DNA of 64,000 nucleotides from Aspidiotus rigidus (Eukaryota; Arthropoda; Insecta; Hemiptera; Diaspididae), in the NCBI GenBank assembly GCA_035079385.1, contig JAVHKY010000056.1, positions 682,001 to 746,000 on the forward strand. Direction: 5' to 3'. Of this stretch, positions 56,951-64,000 are shown piece after piece; the stretch's first letter is position 1, and each line of letters starts with the position of its first letter. The notes below the pieces were generated by a model. The model worked only from the letters and a program-made list of their open reading frames with translations, did not search any database and had not been told where the DNA came from. Both the position numbers and the translations under genes were made by a program.

Positions 56951-59375
56951 AAAAAAATCCATCGGCTTAAAGTTGAATGAGCAGTGCTGATATAACTTTT
57001 TTCTTCATAAAATTAAATACATTTTATGGTCCGTGTTCCATATTTTATGGCTCACTGCTCAATTTTGTCGAAAACGTAATGGAATTTAAATCATTCTCTC
57101 TTCGTTCATCTCGGGAACATCTCCGGCAAAGTAATAACAATTTCTATTTTCCGTGCCCGCCAAACTCGAAATTCAGTTACATGGCAACAGTACCCTTGTT
57201 CGTGCTGGTTGTATTTTCGGTATCAAAATATCCGAGATGTCGTTATCATCCCCCTGATAAATAACGGCGAAGACGAATTTTCGCGAAGAGAGAACGGGAG
57301 CGAGCGAAAGAAAGAGAGACCGCGACAACTACTCTTCTTCTCCTCCTCCTCCACCTCCTTCTTCTTATATACCATTCTTGTCGAGAAACGCTATTAACTG
57401 CAAAAAAAGAAAACTGTACAGACATTCCTCCCGCCGCGCGCGTGACGTTCACGCGAACAATAGAAAGTAAGAGTTCGTAAAATACAGTACAGCTTTTACA
57501 GCCGAATGTGCGACTTACTGGAAATTTGTTCGCCGCTCCATTCGCGGTCATTCGTTATACGACATAACTGTACAACAATAATCGTCGGAATGCCGGCCCG
57601 ATTCGACGTCGAATCGAGGAAAATGAAAAATTAATCCACGTGCGTGTCGGAATTCGTACACGAATAAATACGTTGGGAACCAATACGTCGTAAAGTATAT
57701 TTTATATTAAGGGGTAAATGCCCGGGTGTGGTCTGATGAAAACGAAGTTGGCAATCTGCGCTCTTCAGATAAGAGTGTTATCTGCGTCGCTATGGTAACT
57801 ATATACAGCTATACTCCGCTTCTCCGGATAATATCTGTACCAGGCCCAAAACGAAAAACTCCTATACATTTCCCCCTATGCCCCCGATACCCCTAGTAGG
57901 GTTATTGCAGTTTACTTCTCTCGTAAAATGCCTGCTATGTCGTGCAGATTATCAAAAGGCAGGAAAAGTATACGGATTCTCCATCTGCAGCACACTCACC
58001 GGCAAAATGTGACAACAACAGAAATTGGGGAAAATCGCCGACAAAATGTAAAATCGCGTTTAGATTTGCCGCACGATATCCTTCTTCAAAAGATGGAAGA
58101 AGACAGAAAAAAGTTTTTTTTTTTTTTTTATTAATTTAAATAATTCTATTAGCGTAAGTGCTTGAAGCTATTTTCCAAATTTATTCAACCGTATATCCTC
58201 GCGAGCTGGTGAGCTTTAACGATGAAAACAATTTCGAATGCAGCAATGCGAAAAACGAGGCTACATCATTGAATATAATCCGATCTACCGCTTAATACAA
58301 AGTAAAGAAAAAATGTAGTTTATCTACGAATCGACGAGGCGGAGAATGAGATTAATTTTCACGTTTGGATAGAATTGAGAGAGAACTCAATAAATTCCAT
58401 CGTGATCATGATCGAGTGGTAATTTTTTTGTATTTAGGCGTCAATCTTTAAGAAATTATCGTGAATGCTTATGTATGTCCGACTAAAACCTTTCTGAAAC
58501 ATCTATTTCAGATTCGCACTTGAAAATTTAACATGAATTGCAATAGATTGATCCATCATGGGAACGTAAGAGCGAATTTTCCTGAAAAAATCTATCATCA
58601 CTGATAGTAGTGCAAGTAAAGTACAAGGCATATTTTATAGCTATCTTACCGAACTATTTACCAGCTCTACTCGAGCGGTTTCTCGGGTCCTTAATCAGCA
58701 CGATGTGATTTCGGGTATGATTCTTGCTCGGCTCCTTTACTCATCATTTAGGTTTCCTTTAACTATTTTCATGAAATCTGATTGATAGTTCATCCCAAGT
58801 GATCTGAAAAATAGGTTTACGATAATTCTTATTAAAATGAAACCCTAAATGAACAGACGGATATTTGTTCGTATATTTAGTCATTCTGTCATCATTCGCG
58901 AAGTGTGAAAAATATTTCCTCCTAACCTTGAATCCGTTGGTAAATTCAATGCGAGTCGCAAATGTTTGAAATTGGTCTATGGTAGCTATCGCGAATATTA
59001 TAAATTCTAATATCAAGGTCTAGGAATATCTGACTTAAAATGAACACAAACAAAAAAATTTCTATAGCGTTGAAATTCGATGTACGATTGTCGAACATTG
59101 CGGTAAACTTTTCAAACAGCGTTATTCTTTGGCTCTGGACAGAAGAGCTCGTTCCAAAAGGGAGTTATGGTAAGTTTATCAAGTAGTATTCTGAAATTGT
59201 ACCACGTTCAATTCCGCATCAATTTTTCTATTCGTGTACGATTTTGAAGTTCACCAAATCTGAACCCAATACGGACCTCAAAGGAATGCAACTGAGTAAA
59301 TTTATTCAAAAATCAATTTCGAGTTCTGTAAATTAAAAATACTTTTATCACAAATATTTACAGAGCTTTCGTTAC

Positions 59376-59406
<31 letters not shown>

Positions 59407-60910
59407 CAAATGAACCAATGATATTGTACGCAGGTTCTCAATTCTTCCATTGAAAAAGAAGGGGTCGAATTCTATTCACCCGAAAAACTCATTCTCAACA
59501 AGTTGCATAACGTCAAATACACAAAAAAAAAAAACAGCAATGTTAGTACCACCAGAATCGTGAATTCATATCTCATCTTTTTCGTTAATAGACCGAGTGA
59601 AAAAAGAAGGATAGTCCCCAATGTAATATTGTTTTTAGACATACACTGTGTTTTAGATTATTACTTGTAAGTTTGGCCCAAACGGTAGGTACTGTTACAA
59701 AGCGAAGAAAGTACAACTGTTTCAAATACTCGTAACATTATTCGTTATTAGTTTCAAAAAATAAAAAAAAATAAGAAGAGAAAATCAGAGGTGTACGCAG
59801 TGGAAAAAGCCAACGTTATACAGCCACTACATACGTCGTCGATCTATTGTATGGTACGAAGGCAGAATACTGTATCATATAATCTACTCGCCTTTGTCCC
59901 CCTTCATAATGCTGTCGGTACTCGTGTGCGAGTACAGTCTACTGTATGTATATCAGTTTTATGGAGACGGACGTCGTCGTCGTCGTCGCCTTCTCTCTTA
60001 CCGAAAAGCCCATTTTTATATGCGATTTAAATGAGGCGGTGATCAGATTAGACGTCTTCTCGGGTAGCATGGAATGAGAAGCAGTATTGGTCGGGGTGGT
60101 TTTTCGTCGGATTCGGACACCCTGAGCCCGTACTCGCGCACGTGACCGCCGGTGTCAGTGACGCTATCTATTGTGCGAAAAACCAAAAAATCGCCGCGCG
60201 GTCGATCCCTACCGAGCATATCGTATAACTTATCCGTTGATATACGACTGACTAGAGCGTCGCTCACTTTCCTCGTGATCTGATTAACCGAATCAGTTGT
60301 AATTTATATGTATACGTATACAGTGCTTATACTTTTTTTTTCTCCTCAGAGCGTCGTACCAAACATAATCTTATTTGAAAACTTCTTCATTCGACTACTA
60401 TTTATTGTATGATGATTTATGCTGCGTAGAGGCATAATCATAATTCGATATTCTGGGGAAGTGGCACGAAAGACAGGAAAAGATTTGTTTTTTCGTAGAG
60501 GAAATTGAAAGTAAGAAACATAAACCTTACAAAATTCAAAGCCACAAAAGAACATAATTGATAGTTTGATGTAGGATGAAAGAAACCTTCCTAGAAACTG
60601 AGTTTTCTGATAAATCTGTTTGTACCCCGAGAAATGCTATCAAGAAAAATCTTATGAACCTTTGAAAAATTTCTTGATGGTATAGTTACGTACCTTGAAA
60701 ATCGGATTCAAGATGTAGGTGTTGAATGAACATTTATTTTCTTCATCTTTCTGCTTCGACCACAATTAGTTTTCAGGGGAAGATATTCTCTCCCCACAGA
60801 CTGTGGAAAATCAGATAACAGGCATGACAGAAACAAACGAGGGAAACTACAATTAGCGTATCAATTAATAAATATTATTTCGAACGTGGAGAAGGGTAAT
60901 GAGATTTTTT
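56951..60910. other. Stretch without a recognised gene
   Basis: CpG-richer patches lie at 57,240-57,660 and 59,900-60,280. An A27 run lies near 59,376-59,403 and a (GTC)n run near 59,973. A - strand frame of 74 codons (60,043-60,267) in the second patch has balanced composition but no recognised motif. Confidence 0.4.
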
Positions 60911-60924
60911 CATCACAAATCAAA

Positions 60925-61420
60925 CATGAATAGAATCATCACAAAACTATGCTTGTCAAAACATGAAATTAGCACAGTGAAGGTACTAACTTTTATCATT
61001 ATCAGACACAGCAATTCACTACAGGAAATTTTCAAATCATTCAACAAATTTATCAATTTCACAACGTCAAATAATTTTTTTGGCATACATCTCGACAAAC
61101 GGTTCAAATGTACCGGTAAATGCCCATCTGTGCAGACTAGAACCAAAACCAACGCTACTTTTGTTTGTACCAATTCCTATCATCAAATACACATGAGAAT
61201 GAACAGGAAAACAGGAGAAAAAATAACAAATGAATTCATTTACTCATATCTCACCCATGCTACAATGATGTTAACGTCAATGATATGCTGGAAAGTTTGG
61301 AACAGTTCTTCTTAATTGTTCCAAATGTAATTCCAACAGAGCACGGCCCATTTTGTTCATGAAAATAACGGGCTTGATACGTTCAGCAATAGCCTAATAG
61401 TTTCCGTTTGAACACAAACA
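60925..61420 (-). pseudogene. EF2: Elongation factor 2 (EF2) pseudogene fragment
   Basis: Read on the - strand from about 61,415: CVQTET, AIAERIKPVIFMNKM-G-RALLEL, then a frameshift, EELFQTFQHI..VNIIVA, a decayed gap, SSVGFGSSLHRWAFT (61,170 to about 61,105), EMYAKK, then after another shift DVVKLIN. This order matches the EF2 GTPase region (CVQTETV, NKMDRALLELQL, YQTFQRIVENVNVI, SVGFGSGLHGWAFT, EMY). Frameshifts and stops, and the change of the NKMD guanine-specificity motif to NKMG, show it is non-functional. Only an internal piece is present. No intron is certain, so a processed copy is likely but not proven. Confidence 0.8.
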
Positions 61421-63119
61421 TCTGTGAGCCAATATTTAGTCTCAGAATTATCGTACACAACTAAATATTTAAAAAATCATTATTCCAGTTCCTTTAGATA
61501 CAGGTATTTTAAAAAGAGTAGTTTCGCATGATTTTTCAAAATGATTGAATACCTCTCTTGTTTTAGGAAGTAAAGATAAGCCAAGAGAGTAATTAAACAA
61601 AACAGAGTTGACAGATATGAATAGGGTACCTATTATATCAAGTTGGGAGTTTGAATAAAAAATTGAAAATATGAAAATCAAAGATGAATTTGATAGATGA
61701 GTACCTATTTGGAAAAATTGTAAATCAACCGGTAGAAAACATAGAAACGTGAAGCGAAACAACTTATTTGAAGGAGAAGTTTCTGCAGAGTGAAAACTAA
61801 ATATATAGGTACCATTTTGAAAGATTATGTTTTAATAAACATAGGTATATCACATTCCGGAGAGTGTACTGCCTTCTGGGATCGAAAAGATGTTACTAAT
61901 GAGAAAAATTAATCGAGTAGGTGATGCAGAAAACCTGTCCTACAGGTCGATTTTTTGACTTTGATTATTTCAGAAAATTGGAACTTGAAAGTTCAACCTC
62001 GGAAAGAAAAGCCCAAGAAATCTGAAAATTTTAAACTTACTTCCTCATGAATTGTACTGAAATAATCACGTTTGTACATCAGGAACCATCATAAAACTAT
62101 TGAACGTACTCAACGATATTGAACATCCATTGCCTACGTATACCTTTTCTCCGTTCGTTCTATCTTCAATCAACAGTCGTTGACATACAATTTTCTCGCT
62201 GGACTCATGACAAAGACATAAATACTTGAAATATCTAGGTACTATAATATGATAATACTTTCAAACCATCAAACTGATACCTATCGACGATGATGTAAAG
62301 AGTGCATGTCCGTTGACATCGTCCTCCGTGAATAACAATTAGTTTCAACCAGGGTCCCTCTAACGAGAATAATTATCATCACAGTACATAATTACCTACA
62401 ACTTCCGAGGAACGAATGAAAATCCTTTTAACCAACACGATCCGAGGGTCACCTCAATCCATGACACAGTGAAAGGATCGACATTAACGAGTAGCAACCT
62501 CGTCAAAGGCGGTAACTACAATAATGATAATGATAACGATAAGAATTAAGAATCAATTCAGTTCACCTGTCCGCTGCTTTGGTAACTTCGATTGAGCACT
62601 AGTCAGCTGCGACGTCGGCGACGCGGATCCAGTGATCCACTGCTTCTGGCTGGACGCTGGTCCAAGTAAGGTTCAAGTTCAAGGTTACTGGAGATTCGGA
62701 TAGGGCAGCCACCCGCGCGCTACAGTCGAGTTGATAATGAAAAACGATCTGTGTACATTTTTGTCTAATGGACGCACAGTGTAAATACGGTAATCTTAGT
62801 AGGTATTGGTATTTGGTTCTCAGAGGGTGGATATTTGTAAGCTCGTTTCTATAACTCTAATGAATCTGCTATAATAAAGCACATAATTTATAAAAAATTA
62901 TATAATTTAGTTCCACGTTGGTTTTGCAATGAGTTATAAGCTCTTGAAAAAATTGGTTTCTCTCAAACCATAAGTTATGTACACGCCTTGCAGCGATTAT
63001 TTTTTCAGCAGTGGGGTAGTGTGTATGCGAACGTGTTTGGTGGTTGGCGATTAGCGATTAGCGATTGCAGAGCGCCGGTGGTAGCTCGGTTTGAATACTG
63101 GAATATGTATGGGTAGGTA
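61421..63119. other. Stretch without a recognised gene
   Basis: A CpG-richer patch at 62,560-62,720 contains donor-like sites on both strands (CAGCGGACAG|GTGAAC on -, GGTCCAA|GTAAGG on +) and could be a non-coding first exon, but nothing proves it. A frame of 97 codons (61,469-61,762, -) is unrecognised. Confidence 0.35.
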
Positions 63120-63406
63120 CAAAGCCTCCTATAGTTAGAAGCCATGAACGTAAAATTGGCAACTGCACAACCGTGGGCCGACTTTTACATTGCTCTTATG
63201 GGGAGAAACTCTTTGAGCGTCTGTTTCTTAAGAAAATATTAAGTTTTTGAAAAAATCGAAAAGAACAAAAGTTGTAGCTTGTGAAATTTCCTTTAAATAA
63301 GGGTCAACTCGATTTTTTCATGAGAGAGGTGTTTTACATGTAAATGCGTGGGCCGAATGCGGTGTTGCCTTTCTACGTTCATGGCTTCTAACTATAGGAG
63401 GCTTTG
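63120..63406. mobile_element. Non-autonomous element with 33-bp terminal inverted repeats (287 bp)
   Basis: The ends CAAAGCCTCCTATAGTTAGA.. (63,120-63,152) and its exact complement (63,374-63,406) are perfect inverted repeats of 33 nt. Further inward, GGCAAC, GTGGGCCGA and TTTACAT also pair. The flanks show GTA on both sides (63,117-63,119 and 63,407-63,409), a possible 3-bp target duplication. No coding capacity. Confidence 0.85.
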
Positions 63407-64000
63407 GTAGATACGTCGCCAGGAGCGCTAAACTTAGCTAAACCAGTAAACCTCCAAGTTAGTCCACAAGCGTGAGCCTCTTCACAAATATCGGCCTGGT
63501 CATCCGCTATGAGTGCCACAATCAGCAAAATTGAAAACAAGATTAGAATAAGTTTTACATTTCAATATAAATTGAGTACCGGTAATCTTGAAATAAGCTG
63601 AGCGCGTAGCCATTTAGCGCAAAAATCAAGATAATTAAATTTGTAAAGAATAAAATTTCTTCTACATTACCGGTACCTTCGCTTAAAAACTGATTTTGGT
63701 TGATCTAAAGAAAACTCAACTTCACCCATTACTAAAACATTACAGCAGTACACCACTTATCTATTATCCCGCTTTTATGGTGCGCGGTACTAGTGCTGCT
63801 CATCTCGGAAAAGCGTCAATCCTGAAAAAGAAAAAAAAAATCGAATTTTTAGCAGATGATAGGAATAAAACACAAAATCTCAACAGGAAAGTTATTCCAA
63901 TTGTAATGTCTACAATTTTCCAAGTGAACCATTTGAAATTCAATTTTTGCAATAAAATTGGCCAATTTTTAATGACTAGTCCAGAAAGAATTTTCGTTTG
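63407..64000. other. Right edge, no feature recognised
   Basis: AT-rich sequence with no supported frame or repeat. Confidence 0.4.

Noticed and set aside
60899..61315. 138-codon open frame on +
   Set aside because: It is the antisense of the EF2 pseudogene, which explains the region better.
1..64000. CRISPR arrays, bacterial operons, tRNA or rRNA genes
   Set aside because: No regularly spaced repeats, no ribosome-binding-site-led gene runs and no cloverleaf or rRNA core sequence were seen by eye. A tRNAscan or Rfam scan would be the decisive test.

Overview
This is eukaryotic nuclear DNA, most likely from an insect. It is AT-rich, with spliceosomal introns (GT..AG), non-LTR retrotransposon relics of R1-like and RTE/Jockey-like type, inverted-repeat elements, and a decayed elongation factor 2 copy whose residues look insect-like. 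I cannot name the order or species. There are no bacterial operons, CRISPR arrays or recognisable RNA genes.

Bases 1-42,043 hold a head-to-tail tandem array, all on the + strand, of six prolyl 4-hydroxylase alpha-subunit-like genes (P4HA family, called copies 1-6 here). Copy 1 enters from the left edge and lacks its 5' exons. Copies 2-6 are complete. I rebuilt each from conserved exon blocks and GT/AG sites, and every joined frame stays open (512, 508, 500, 524 and 518 codons before the stop). The exon plan is: non-coding exon 1; signal-peptide exon 2; N-terminal helical exons 3-4; TPR-like peptide-binding exons 5-6; catalytic 2-oxoglutarate/Fe(II) dioxygenase exons 7-11. The H-x-D...H iron ligands and the 2-oxoglutarate lysine are kept in all five full copies. 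Copies 1, 2, 4 and 5 form one close group; 3 and 6 are more diverged. Copies 2 and 3 share one promoter/leader type, copies 4 and 5 another, and copy 6 has its own.

The most striking feature is that in all five complete copies the start codon appears to be split by intron 1 (AT^G). Exon 1 ends ..AT|GTAAG and exon 2 begins |G. The unspliced RNA therefore reads ATG-TAA, a start directly followed by a stop, and splicing replaces it with the real open frame. A stray promoter plus exon 1 module lies between copies 3 and 4, with AC in place of AT.

Introns and spacers carry insertions: a 0.6 kb hairpin in copy 1, an R1-like relic after copy 2, a near-perfect palindrome in copy 3, a 2.1 kb inverted-repeat element with a foldback element nested inside it in copy 5, and an RTE-like 3' end before copy 4.

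Bases 42,044-64,000 have no confidently recognised intact gene. They hold a large foldback element (about 43.8-46.5 kb), a small hAT-type element with an 8-bp target duplication (47.38 kb), head-to-head LINE fragments with a (GAA)n tail (49.6-51.0 kb), one possible terminal coding exon on the - strand (56.75-56.91 kb), an elongation factor 2 pseudogene (61 kb, - strand), a 287-bp element with 33-bp terminal inverted repeats (63.12 kb), and several CpG-richer patches.
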